DNA of 64,000 nucleotides, from the NCBI GenBank assembly GCA_016234745.1, contig JACRAR010000037.1:1-64000 (forward strand). The letters run 5' to 3'. Shown in pieces: positions 8,032 to 17,570 of this stretch. How positions within the stretch are numbered: the first letter of the stretch is position 1; every line of letters starts with the position of its first letter. The notes under the pieces are model-generated. The model did not search any database and was not told the origin of the DNA. It saw nothing but the letters and a program-made list of their open reading frames with translations. A program made the translations under genes and the position numbers. Origin of the DNA: Betaproteobacteria bacterium (GTDB lineage: Bacteria > Pseudomonadota > Gammaproteobacteria > Burkholderiales > Rhodocyclaceae).

Positions 8032-8937
8032 ATGATGTCCTACTGTGGTCGATTTGCTCCTTCCCCGACCGGCCCTCTGCATTTTGGTTCGCTGGTGGCT
8101 GCTGTTGGCAGTTGTCTGGAAGCGCGCCATCAAGGCGGGACCTGGCGCTTGCGCATGGAGGATGTTGACCTGCCGCGTTGCCAGCCGGGCGCGGCCGACG
8201 GAATTCTGCAGACTTTGACGGCATTCGGTTTCGAGTGGGACGGCCCTGTGCAGGATCAAAGCGGGCGCGTCGACAAATTCCGGGCCGCACTCGAATCACT
8301 GCGCCTTCAGGATCGGGTTTTTCCCTGTGCCTGCACCCGCCGGGAACTTGCCGATTCGCAGTTCTCACAGCTCGCCGGCGATGGCGCGAAAATCTATCCT
8401 GGCACCTGCCGCCAGGGTTTGCCTGCGGGCAAGGCGGCACGCAGCTGGCGTTTGCGCGTGGTCGATGAATCGATTGTTTTCGATGATGCCGTACAGGGCC
8501 GGGTTGCGCAAAATCTGGCGCATGAAGCGGGCGACTTCGTGCTGTTGCGCGCCGATGGATTTTTCGCCTACCAACTGGCGGTCGTAGTTGACGATGCCGA
8601 GCAGGGGATCACGCATGTGGTGCGCGGTGCGGACCTGCTCGAGTCGACGCCGCGCCAGATTTTTTTGCAGCGCTCGCTGGGATTGCCCACGCCGCAGTAC
8701 GCGCACCTGCCGGTGGCCGTGAATGCGGCCGGGGAGAAGCTCTCCAAGCAGACCTGCGCTGCACCATTGGACAACACCAGACCGCAGGCGGCCCTGTGGG
8801 ATGCCCTGGCCTTTCTGGGTCAGTCACCGTCAGCGGAATTGCGGGGAGCCGGGCTTGCCGATATTTGGCAATGGGCTCATGCGCATTGGGACATGGCACG
8901 CGTGCCGCGTCAGCAATGCTTGCGGGTGGCAGAGTAG
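8032..8937 (+). CDS. gluQ: Glutamyl-Q tRNA(Asp) synthetase
   Basis: A truncated class I glutamyl-tRNA synthetase paralogue that charges glutamate onto queuosine of tRNA(Asp). The N-terminal 'GRFAPSPTGPLHFGSL' carries the HIGH-equivalent motif, 'RMEDVDLPR' the substrate loop, four cysteines/tyrosine of the zinc site are partly visible (CAC...Y...C) and 'KLSKQ' is the KMSKS-equivalent. At 301 residues it lacks the anticodon-binding domain, as expected for GluQ. Two adjacent ATG codons (8032, 8035) are possible starts. The start lies six bases beyond the T run of the preceding terminator, so its promoter must overlap that region. Confidence 0.92.
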   Translation: MMSYCGRFAPSPTGPLHFGSLVAAVGSCLEARHQGGTWRLRMEDVDLPRCQPGAADGILQTLTAFGFEWDGPVQDQSGRVDKFRAALESLRLQDRVFPCACTRRELADSQFSQLAGDGAKIYPGTCRQGLPAGKAARSWRLRVVDESIVFDDAVQGRVAQNLAHEAGDFVLLRADGFFAYQLAVVVDDAEQGITHVVRGADLLESTPRQIFLQRSLGLPTPQYAHLPVAVNAAGEKLSKQTCAAPLDNTRPQAALWDALAFLGQSPSAELRGAGLADIWQWAHAHWDMARVPRQQCLRVAE

Positions 8938-8962
8938 AATCGCCGGGTTGAGAGGAAATCCG

Positions 8963-9451
8963 ATGATCGTTGACGATATCGCCGGCCTGCGCCGGGTATT
9001 GGCTGAAAACCGGGTGATCGCCGTGGTCGGTTTGTCGACCAACTGGAATCGCCCCAGTTTTTTCGCCGCCAAATACATGCTGGAGCACGGCTACACCATC
9101 ATTCCCGTGAATCCCGGCCAAAGTGAAATACTGGGGCAGAAGTGCTATGCGAGCCTGCGCGATATTCCTCGCGAAGTGGACATCGTCGATTGCTTCCGCA
9201 AGCCGGAGGACATTCCTCCGCTTGTCGACGATGCGCTCGCGATCGGTGCCAAGGTGCTCTGGCTGCAACTCGGTGTGATCAACCCCGCGGCGGCGCAGCG
9301 TGCCTCGGAAGCGGGGCTGGAAGTGGTCGTGGATCGCTGCGTGAAGATCGAACATGCACGCTTGTTCGGCGGTCTGAATTGGGCAGGAGTCAATACCGGC
9401 ATCATTTCAGCGAAACGCCCGGCCGTCCCGCCCTTCGCCAAGCCACGATAG
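8963..9451 (+). CDS. CoA-binding (YccU-like, Rossmann) protein
   Basis: 162 residues with the CoA_binding Rossmann pattern: 'VIAVVGLSTN...SFFAAKYMLEHGY.IIPVNP', 'VDIVDCFRKPEDIPPLV', 'VLWLQLGVIN' and 'VVDRCVKIEH'. This family binds CoA but its biological role is not established. The start is fixed by AGAGGAAA at 8951-8958; the frame is open far upstream inside gluQ but that part overlaps gluQ and is not coding. It converges with clsB, 13 bp away. Confidence 0.85.
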   Translation: MIVDDIAGLRRVLAENRVIAVVGLSTNWNRPSFFAAKYMLEHGYTIIPVNPGQSEILGQKCYASLRDIPREVDIVDCFRKPEDIPPLVDDALAIGAKVLWLQLGVINPAAAQRASEAGLEVVVDRCVKIEHARLFGGLNWAGVNTGIISAKRPAVPPFAKPR

Positions 9452-9464
9452 TCGTCGAGGTATC

Positions 9465-10643
9465 CTAAAGCGCGGCTTCTTTCTGGGAGTAGCCGGAAAG
9501 TCCGATCATCAGCCTGACCAGGGCGAAGGCGAGCCAGCTCGCGCTTCTGGCCAGCAATGGTTTTTTCTGCCAGTCTTCGCTGCGTACTTCTTTCGCGCCC
9601 TGATCCATTGCGGCCTGCAAGCTGGCGCGCAACTCCTGCGCAAATCCATGATGACGGATAACCACGTTGGCCTCGCGCGCCAGCAGCAGGCTGAACGGAT
9701 CGATGTTGCTTGATCCAACGGTCGCCCAGCGGCTGTCTATGACGGCCACTTTGGCATGCAGAAAGCTGCGGTGGTATTCGAAAATCCGCACGCCCGCCCC
9801 AAGCAGCGCGCCATATAAGGACTGGGTGGCGTAATGCAGCAGCGAGTATTCGACCCTTCCCTGGAGCAAGACCACGACTTTGATGCCGCGGCGGGCGGCG
9901 GCCATCAGCGCCTGGCGAAAACGGCGGCCGGGGAGGAAATAGGCGCTCGCAAGCACAACCTCGTTTTCAGCGTCTGCGATAGCCTTCAGGTAGGCATCTT
10001 CCACGTCGTGACGGTGACGCAGATTGTCGCGGATCACGAAGGCTGCCGCAACGTCTCCGCAGACCGCCATGGCGTCGACATGAAAATTCGGCCTGCGATA
10101 GCGGCGCCGGAAGGTGGTCCAGCCCACCAGTTTCCATAGGTGACGCATCGAGGCATGGATCGGCGCCAGAAGCGGCCCTTCGATCCGAACCGCGTAATCG
10201 TAGCGCGGCGGAATTTGCGCCGGCTTGTTTTCGACGTTCATGTCGTCGATGATATTGATGCCGCCGACGAAGGCAATGCGGGCATCGATCGCCGCCAGCT
10301 TGCGATGCAGCCGGCGCAGGCGGTGGCGGCGAAATGTGTAGGGTGAAATGTTCGGTCCATAGATCAACACTTCGACGCCCGCTGCGATCAGTCGGGCGCC
10401 CAGCGTCCGCATGAAACCTTGGGCGCCGAAGCCATCTACCAGAACGCGCACGGCGAGGCCGCGTTGCGCCGCTCTCACCAATGCGTCGGCGATCTGCCGG
10501 CCCATGACATCATCCTCGAAAATGTAGGTCTCGATATGTACTTCGTAGGCGGCTGCGTCGATTGCAGCAAGCAAGGCAGGAAAGTATTCCCTGCCGCTGC
10601 TCAGCAAGTTGATTCGATTGCCGGGGAGATAGTCCGACTTCAC
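9465..10643 (-). CDS. clsB: Cardiolipin synthase ClsB-type (phospholipase D superfamily)
   Basis: 392 residues with two HKD motifs, 'HRKLAAIDARIAFVGG' and 'HAKVAVIDSRWATVGSSN', the paired catalytic halves of PLD-family phosphatidyltransferases. ClsB makes cardiolipin from phosphatidylglycerol (and PE) at the inner membrane; a C-terminal hydrophobic stretch may anchor it. The start is a GTG at 10643 whose GTGA overlaps the stop of the upstream gene, indicating translational coupling. It follows an EEP-family gene, a pairing often seen with clsB. The frame stays open upstream but there it overlaps the neighbour. Confidence 0.88.
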   Translation of the reverse strand: MKSDYLPGNRINLLSSGREYFPALLAAIDAAAYEVHIETYIFEDDVMGRQIADALVRAAQRGLAVRVLVDGFGAQGFMRTLGARLIAAGVEVLIYGPNISPYTFRRHRLRRLHRKLAAIDARIAFVGGINIIDDMNVENKPAQIPPRYDYAVRIEGPLLAPIHASMRHLWKLVGWTTFRRRYRRPNFHVDAMAVCGDVAAAFVIRDNLRHRHDVEDAYLKAIADAENEVVLASAYFLPGRRFRQALMAAARRGIKVVVLLQGRVEYSLLHYATQSLYGALLGAGVRIFEYHRSFLHAKVAVIDSRWATVGSSNIDPFSLLLAREANVVIRHHGFAQELRASLQAAMDQGAKEVRSEDWQKKPLLARSASWLAFALVRLMIGLSGYSQKEAAL

Positions 10644-11392
10644 GGGCTGTAGAGAAAAGCCGAGAGTGCGGCATGGTCCGAGATGCGTGACCAGGGTTCG
10701 CCGAAATGCACCTGGGTCCGGTCGATGCTGAATCCGCGTACATAAATCCGGTCGAGACGAAACATCGGCAAGGCGCTGGGAAAACTGCGCGGAGGGCGTC
10801 CCGCAATCCCGCCGAAGACTTCGATCAGGCCAAGGCGGTCGATCAGTAATTTGTCGGCGCGATTGCGCCAGTCGTTGAAGTCTCCCGCAATGATCAGCGG
10901 CGCATGGTGCGGGACCGTCGCTTCCAGATGTTCCGCCAGGGCTTCCATCTGCTTGCGGCGCGAACGGCCGAACAGCGACAGATGCACGCAGACGCAGTGC
11001 AGCGGATGTTCGCAATGGCCGGTTTCAATTTTGCAATGAAGCAATCCCCGCCGTTCGAAGCGCAGATGCGTCACGTCCTGGTTGTGCGTTGCAAGGATGG
11101 GAAAGCGCGAGAGTATGGCGTTGCCATGATGGCCGTGATCGTAGATGACGTTGCGGCCATAGGCGGTGTTCTCCCAGACCTCGTCAGCGAGGAATTCGTG
11201 CTGTGAGACTTCCGGCCAGTCGCTGTGCCGTTCCGCATGACCGAGGTGGAGGCCCTGCACTTCTTGCAGAAAAACGATGTCAGGGGCGAGTTGCCGCAGT
11301 CTTTCGCGCAGTTCGTGCACCATCATGCGCCGGTTGAACTGCGAAAACCCCTTGTGGATGTTGTATGTCGCGATGTGCAATGCGTTGGTCAT
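10640..11392 (-). CDS. Endonuclease/exonuclease/phosphatase (EEP) family protein
   Basis: 250 residues with the EEP signatures: 'ATYNIHKGF' at the N-terminus, 'DIVFLQEVQ' (catalytic Glu), 'IIAGDFNDWRN' (Asp/Asn) and 'SRISDHAALSAF' (Asp-His). Enzymes of this fold are metal-dependent phosphodiesterases acting on nucleic acids or phospholipids. Its tight coupling to clsB (4-bp overlap) suggests a lipid-related substrate, which is inference. The start ATG at 11392 sits 15 bp after the nadA stop, so nadA, this gene and clsB probably form one operon. Confidence 0.85.
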   Translation of the reverse strand: MTNALHIATYNIHKGFSQFNRRMMVHELRERLRQLAPDIVFLQEVQGLHLGHAERHSDWPEVSQHEFLADEVWENTAYGRNVIYDHGHHGNAILSRFPILATHNQDVTHLRFERRGLLHCKIETGHCEHPLHCVCVHLSLFGRSRRKQMEALAEHLEATVPHHAPLIIAGDFNDWRNRADKLLIDRLGLIEVFGGIAGRPPRSFPSALPMFRLDRIYVRGFSIDRTQVHFGEPWSRISDHAALSAFLYSP

Positions 11393-11406
11393 TGCCACGG
11401 GGTTCT

Positions 11407-12504
11407 TCAGGAAACATCGAGCATTCTTTGCAGCGCCACTTTCGCCAGAACGGCCTCGTGCTGGGGTACCGTGATGCGATTCACGACCTGGCCTTCCGCC
11501 AGGTTTTCCAGGGTCCAGGCCAGGTGCTGCGGATCGATGCGTTGCATGGTCGAGCACATGCAGACTGTGGGTGACATGAACTGGACGATCTTGTTGTCTG
11601 CCTTGACTTCCTCGGCCAGGCGTTCGACCAGATTCAATTCGGTGCCAACCAGCCAGCGCGTGCCGGGCGGAGCCTGCTTGACCGTGCTGAGGATGCTTTC
11701 GGTTGAGCCGATATAGTCGGATTGCTGGCAAACCTCGAAACTGCATTCTGGATGGGAGATCACCAGGCCGTCCGGGTAGGTGTTCCTGAACCTCAAAATG
11801 TGCGCTGGCTGGAACATCTGATGCACGGCGCAATGGCCTTTCCACAGTACGATGCGCGCTCGTTCGAGCTGCGCCGGCGTGAGGCCGCCCATTTCCAGAT
11901 CGGGATCCCATACCGGCATCTCGTCGAGTGGAATGCCCATCTTGTGGCCGCTCCAGCGGCCGAGATGCTGGTCCGGGAAGAACAATATTTTCCCGCGCTG
12001 GGCGAAGGACCATTCAAGAATCTTTGGCGCGTTGCTGGACGTGCAGACGATGCCGCCATGCCTGCCGCAAAAGGCTTTCAGATCTGCTGCGGAATTGATG
12101 TAGGTAACCGGGGTGAACTGCGCGTCGGCATTCATGAGCGTATTGATTTCGCGCCAGCAGCGTTCGACCTTGGCCAGGCTCGCCATGTCGGCCATAGAAC
12201 AGCCGGCGGCGAGGTCGGGCAGGATGGCGATTTGCTCGGGCCGCGACAGGATGTCGGCAACCTCGGCCATGAAATGCACGCCACAAAACACGATGAACTC
12301 GGCGTCGGATTGTGCCGCCAAACGCGACAGCTTGAGCGAGTCGCCGGTGATGTCGGCATGTCGATAAACATCGGCGCGCTGGTAGTGATGGCACAGCAAT
12401 ACGGCGCGCTTGCCTAATGAGGCACGGGCCGCGAGGATGCGCTGTTGCGCGTCCTGATCAGCCAGTTGATTGAATTGTTCGAATCGGATGGGAACTGCTT
12501 GCAT
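11407..12504 (-). CDS. nadA: Quinolinate synthase A
   Basis: 365 residues. NadA is a [4Fe-4S] enzyme that condenses iminoaspartate and dihydroxyacetone phosphate to quinolinate in NAD synthesis. Visible motifs: 'AVLLCHHYQRADVYRHAD', 'FCGVHFMAEVADILS' (cluster Cys), 'SSNAPKILEW', 'HPECSFEVC' (Cys) and 'MSPTVCMCSTMQRI' (Cys). Full-length, with the start just after a divergent gap of ~60 bp to the rhodanese gene. No NadB is in the window. Confidence 0.95.
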   Translation of the reverse strand: MQAVPIRFEQFNQLADQDAQQRILAARASLGKRAVLLCHHYQRADVYRHADITGDSLKLSRLAAQSDAEFIVFCGVHFMAEVADILSRPEQIAILPDLAAGCSMADMASLAKVERCWREINTLMNADAQFTPVTYINSAADLKAFCGRHGGIVCTSSNAPKILEWSFAQRGKILFFPDQHLGRWSGHKMGIPLDEMPVWDPDLEMGGLTPAQLERARIVLWKGHCAVHQMFQPAHILRFRNTYPDGLVISHPECSFEVCQQSDYIGSTESILSTVKQAPPGTRWLVGTELNLVERLAEEVKADNKIVQFMSPTVCMCSTMQRIDPQHLAWTLENLAEGQVVNRITVPQHEAVLAKVALQRMLDVS

Positions 12505-12567
12505 GGGAAATTAAGGAATGATTTTGGAGTGTTCCGCCCCGAAGGGCTGGAACGCTATTTTAAACAA

Positions 12568-13020
12568 TCAGCCTTGCGACCAGGGCAGACCTGCAAAACG
12601 CCAGCCGCCGACCGTGCCGCGGCGACTGTTGGCATCCTTGTCTCCTTCAAAGCCTTCGAGAATGTTGAAACAGTTGGCAAAGCCCGCCTGGGTCGCCGCG
12701 GCGGCCGCTGCCCGCGAGCGGACACCGCTGCGGCAGATGAACAGCAGCAAGGATTCGTTGTCGACAGCGCGCTTGAGTTCAGTCAGGAAATACGGGTTGG
12801 GTTTCATGCCGGGGTAGGTTTGCCATTCGATTTCGATGGCATTCGGGATGCGGCCGACCCAGTCCAATTCGGCGCGGCTGCGAATATCGATGAGCCTCGC
12901 ACCGGGGGCGCGCTGCAAAATTTCCCACGCCTCGCGCGGCGTCAACGCACCTTCGAAGGCGAGCTGCTGGTCGCGGCTGCGCTGTGCGGCGATCTGGAGA
13001 ATCTCTGAGACCTGACCCAT
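12568..13020 (-). CDS. Rhodanese-domain protein
   Basis: 150 residues with a single rhodanese domain: 'LIDIRSRAELDWVGRIPNAIEIEW', and an active-site loop 'LLFICRSGVRSRAAA' with the sulfur-accepting cysteine in C-R-S-G-V-R-S. Such proteins move sulfane sulfur or act in sulfide/phosphate handling. The start ATG at 13020 gives the family's normal N-terminus; the frame stays open upstream into the CDF gene on the other strand but is not coding there. It is divergent from the CDF transporter with only 63 bp between. Confidence 0.88.
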   Translation of the reverse strand: MGQVSEILQIAAQRSRDQQLAFEGALTPREAWEILQRAPGARLIDIRSRAELDWVGRIPNAIEIEWQTYPGMKPNPYFLTELKRAVDNESLLLFICRSGVRSRAAAAAATQAGFANCFNILEGFEGDKDANSRRGTVGGWRFAGLPWSQG

Positions 13021-13083
13021 GCAATTGGCTTGCGGCGTTAGAATGAAGAGCCCAGAGTATAGGCGCAAGACCGAGCGTTTTCC

Positions 13084-14268
13084 ATGTTCCCAGAAGAGCC
13101 CCTGTTGTCGCAAGAGAAAGTCGATCCGGTGCGCTACCGGGAATCGCAGCAGGTCACGTGGGTAAGTGTGGTCGTCAATATCGGCTTGACGCTGGTCCAG
13201 ATTGGTATCGGCTGGATCGCGAATGCGCAAAGCCTGATCGCGGACGGCTTCCATTCGCTGTCCGACCTGGTGGCGGATGTGATGGTGCTGATCGCCAACT
13301 ACCATAGCCGCGACCCTGCGGACGAGAGTCATCCCTACGGTCACCACCGCATTGAAACAGCCGCCTCATTGGCGCTGGGCGTATTGCTGGCCGCAACCGG
13401 CGCGGCCATTCTCTGGTCGGCGGGAGTGCGCCTGCAGCATCTTGAAGATGTTCCCCAAGTCGCGCCGATCGCCTTATGGACCGCGTTGCTGGCGCTGGTG
13501 GCGAAGGAGGGATTGTTTCGCTACATGCTGGCGGTGGCGGAGAAACTGCGCTCACCGATGCTGGTTGCCAATGCCTGGCATGCGCGTTCTGACGCGGCGT
13601 CCTCACTGGTCGTGGCGGTGGGTTTGGGCGGCAGCCTGCTCGGTTATCGCTTCCTTGACCCGGTTGCCGCAATCATCGTCGGCTTCATGATCTTGCGCAT
13701 GGGGCTCAAGTTTACTTACGAAGCGACGCAGGAGCTTGTCGATACCGCGCTCTCGGATGAGGAGGTTGCGCGGATTCGCAAAACGCTCAGAGATACCTCG
13801 GGCGTCCTGGGTTTGCACGAATTGCGTACCCGACGCATGGCCCATCGCGTTCTCGCCGATGCGCACATCCAGGTCGATGCAAGAATCAGCGTGTCCGAAG
13901 GTCACCGCATCGCGGAAATGGCGCGACAGCGCGTATTGGCGATGCACCCCGAGGTGCTTGATGTGCTTGTCCATGTCGATGCCGAAGATGATATTGCACC
14001 GGAAATGAAAACCGCAGGCATCGAACTGCCGGATCGTGAATATCTGCTGGAGCATTTGCGCGGCATGCTGGGTCTGGATGTGCCGCAGTTCGGAAAAACC
14101 TTGTTGCATTATCTGGGCAATCGTGTCGAAGCCGAGATATTTCTCTCTCAGCAGATCTGTTTCGATCCCGAACAAGTTGTGCGCATCGAAAAACGTTTGG
14201 CCGAATTGCTGCCAGGCGACCCCTATTTCACTGCAGTGAGCTTGAATTGCCGAGTTGCACCAAAATAG
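13084..14268 (+). CDS. Cation diffusion facilitator (CDF) metal transporter
   Basis: 394 residues. The membrane domain has the CDF metal-site signatures 'SLIADGFHSLSDLVAD' (HxxxD), 'HPYGHHRIETAASL' and 'ANAWHARSDAASSLV' (HxxxD), matching Zn/Fe(II) exporters of the FieF/MamM type, followed by the cytoplasmic dimerisation domain ('DVLVHVDAEDD'). About 90 extra residues after the usual end (from ~305) form an additional alpha/beta segment, so this is a long CDF. Metal specificity cannot be read safely. Confidence 0.88.
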   Translation: MFPEEPLLSQEKVDPVRYRESQQVTWVSVVVNIGLTLVQIGIGWIANAQSLIADGFHSLSDLVADVMVLIANYHSRDPADESHPYGHHRIETAASLALGVLLAATGAAILWSAGVRLQHLEDVPQVAPIALWTALLALVAKEGLFRYMLAVAEKLRSPMLVANAWHARSDAASSLVVAVGLGGSLLGYRFLDPVAAIIVGFMILRMGLKFTYEATQELVDTALSDEEVARIRKTLRDTSGVLGLHELRTRRMAHRVLADAHIQVDARISVSEGHRIAEMARQRVLAMHPEVLDVLVHVDAEDDIAPEMKTAGIELPDREYLLEHLRGMLGLDVPQFGKTLLHYLGNRVEAEIFLSQQICFDPEQVVRIEKRLAELLPGDPYFTAVSLNCRVAPK

Positions 14269-14286
14269 GGCCAACCCATGCTTTGT

Positions 14287-14303
14287 GGCACCATTTAGGT
14301 GCA
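14287..14303 (+). promoter_or_regulatory. NtrC-binding site upstream of glnA
   Basis: GGCACC-ATTTA-GGTGCA fits the NtrC consensus TGCACC-N5-GGTGCA with one mismatch. It lies about 97 bp before the predicted sigma-54 start of glnA, a usual enhancer distance. A weaker half-site TGCACC occurs at 14256-14261. Confidence 0.65.
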
Positions 14304-14365
14304 TTTGTTTTTGGGAGGCTGCGCTTATCCTCTTATGGCACAATTACATACTCATTCAGACCGAG

Positions 14366-14381
14366 TGGCATAGAACCTGCT
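14366..14381 (+). promoter_or_regulatory. Sigma-54 promoter of glnA
   Basis: TGGCATAGAACCTGCT has the -24 GG and -12 GC at correct spacing and differs from TGGCACG-N4-TTGCW at few positions. It would start transcription near 14392, 54 bp before the glnA ATG. Together with the NtrC site and ntrBC downstream it predicts nitrogen control. Confidence 0.65.
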
Positions 14382-14445
14382 AAACGGCCTCTATCAAGTT
14401 CTTCCCCCGAACCATTTCGTCTTAACCCGTCAGGAGCCTCCTATC

Positions 14446-15855
<1,410 letters not shown>

Positions 15856-15872
15856 GTCAGGCGGTTATGCTG

Positions 15873-15903
15873 AAAAAGGACGGACTTGAGCCGTCCTTTT
15901 TTT
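15873..15903 (+). terminator. Rho-independent terminator after glnA
   Basis: AAAGGACGG pairs with CCGTCCTTT around a six-base loop and is followed by seven T. It isolates glnA from the next gene. Confidence 0.9.
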
Positions 15904-15953
15904 CTGCCGGGCTTTCGCTTAAACTAAGCAATCCCTTTTCGCTGGCCCTTTTT

Positions 15954-16424
15954 ATGAATCTGCGCATCATTTTGGTGCTGACCGCGCTTGCGTTGCACAG
16001 CACCTTCGCTCTGGCCGATACACTCTACAAATGTACCGATGCATCCGGTGTAGTGCTTTACACCAATCAGAAGAGCAACGGGAAAAAATGCACTGTGCTG
16101 TCGAGCGAGCAACCGGTTTCGACCTTCAGTGCCCCCAAGCAGGCTGCGCGCACACCAAGTCCCAGCGATTTTCCGCGCGTCGATGGCACGACCCAGCGGG
16201 GGCGGGACGATGATCGCCGCAGAATTCTCGAGCAGGAATTCGCCACTGAGCAGCAGAACCTGGACAAGGCCAGGAAGGCCTTGGCAGAAGTCGAGGCGGC
16301 GCGCCAGGCCGACGAGAAGAACTACCTTAAATATGTCGATCGTGTGCAAGGGTTCAAGGACAGCATCACCTTGCACGAGCGCAATGTCTCAGCACTCAAG
16401 CACGAACTCTCGAATCTTAAATAA
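15954..16424 (+). CDS. DUF4124-type secreted protein with coiled-coil tail
   Basis: 156 residues: signal peptide (MNLRIILVLTALALHSTFALA), then the short DUF4124 motif 'TLYKCTDASGVVLYTNQ' with paired cysteines (C and 'KKC'), followed by a charged helical region of ~75 residues likely to be coiled coil. Proteins of this kind are common beside glnA-ntrBC in betaproteobacteria; their role is unknown. The frame is open up to 15867, but that overlaps the terminator, and the signal peptide fixes the start at 15954. Confidence 0.8.
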   Translation: MNLRIILVLTALALHSTFALADTLYKCTDASGVVLYTNQKSNGKKCTVLSSEQPVSTFSAPKQAARTPSPSDFPRVDGTTQRGRDDDRRRILEQEFATEQQNLDKARKALAEVEAARQADEKNYLKYVDRVQGFKDSITLHERNVSALKHELSNLK

Positions 16425-16466
16425 CTTCCGCGAGCCAGATGGCTTGCTTCTTGCTGGGGTTCGGGT

Positions 16467-17570
16467 ATGAGCACGCCGGCAGAACGATTCCATAGACAAG
16501 CTTCCTTCGCCGGATTGGAGTTGCTTTCCACCGCAGTGATTTTGCTCGATGCACAATTGAAGGTGCGGCATGTCAATCCGGCTGCCGAGAATCTGTTCAA
16601 GATCAGTCAGCGCCAGCTGGTGGGGCATCCGATCGCGCACTTGCTGGGACAGTCGCACGAACTCGACGCTGCCATGGCGAATGCCTTGCAGAATCGCTGG
16701 AGCTATACCGGCTACAACATCGCAGTGGCTCAGCCTTCCGCCGAGGTTCTGCATCTCGATTGCACGGTCACGGCGGTTGATGCGGACGGGGCATCCCTGT
16801 TGCTCGAATTCCGCCCGATTGACCAATTGATGAAAGCGGCGCGCGAGGAGCGCCTGCTTGAGCAGCAGCAAGCCAGTCGCGAATTGATCCGCAACCTGGC
16901 GCATGAGATCAAGAACCCGCTCGGCGGCATTCGCGGTTCGGCGCAATTGCTGGAGCACGAACTGCGGGCATTGGAGAATGCGCCGCAGCTCAAGGAATAT
17001 ACCCAGGTCATCATCAGTGAGTCGGACCGCCTGCAGGACCTGATGCAGCGGCTGCTCTCGTCGCATCGGACCATGCAGCCGGCGCTGGTCAACGTGCATG
17101 ACATTCTCGAGCATGTGCGGCGTCTGATCCAGGCCGAATACAGCGCGGTGCGGGTGCGGCGCGACTATGACACCTCCTTGCCCGACCTGACCGGTGACCG
17201 CGAGCAGTTGATCCAGGCGATACTCAACATCGCACGCAATGCAGCGCAGGCCATGAACGAGAAAGGCGAGATCATTTTTCGTACGCGCGCCTTGCGCCAG
17301 GTGACCCTGGCCAAGCGCCGCTACCGCCTCGCCCTGGAAATCCAGGTGATCGACAACGGGCCGGGGATCCCGGACGCCATCAGGGAAAAAATCTTTTATC
17401 CGCTGGTTTCCGGCAGGGAAGGCGGCAGTGGCCTGGGCTTGACCCTGGCCCAGAGTTTTATTCGACAACATCAGGGCAGTATCGAGGTCGATAGCCGGCC
17501 GGGGCGCACTAGCTTCAAGCTGTTGCTCCCCTTGCAAGCGGGTGAGAAGCGCCCAGGAGAACAGCAATGA
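16467..17570 (+). CDS. ntrB: Nitrogen regulation sensor histidine kinase NtrB
   Basis: 367 residues. N-terminal PAS domain (about 20-120), then HisKA with 'RNLAHEIKNPLGGIRGSAQLL' core (phosphorylated His in H-E-I-K-N-P), and HATPase with 'NIARNAAQAM' N-box, 'DNGPGIP' G1 box and 'GGSGLGLTLAQ' G2 box. It phosphorylates NtrC under nitrogen limitation and is controlled by PII proteins. Cytosolic, no membrane segment. Its stop overlaps ntrC by 4 bp. Confidence 0.95.
   Translation: MSTPAERFHRQASFAGLELLSTAVILLDAQLKVRHVNPAAENLFKISQRQLVGHPIAHLLGQSHELDAAMANALQNRWSYTGYNIAVAQPSAEVLHLDCTVTAVDADGASLLLEFRPIDQLMKAAREERLLEQQQASRELIRNLAHEIKNPLGGIRGSAQLLEHELRALENAPQLKEYTQVIISESDRLQDLMQRLLSSHRTMQPALVNVHDILEHVRRLIQAEYSAVRVRRDYDTSLPDLTGDREQLIQAILNIARNAAQAMNEKGEIIFRTRALRQVTLAKRRYRLALEIQVIDNGPGIPDAIREKIFYPLVSGREGGSGLGLTLAQSFIRQHQGSIEVDSRPGRTSFKLLLPLQAGEKRPGEQQ

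Noticed and set aside
14286-14303. TGGCAC before glnA as a sigma-54 -24 element
   Set aside because: The GC needed at -12 is two bases too far; the same bases fit an NtrC site better.
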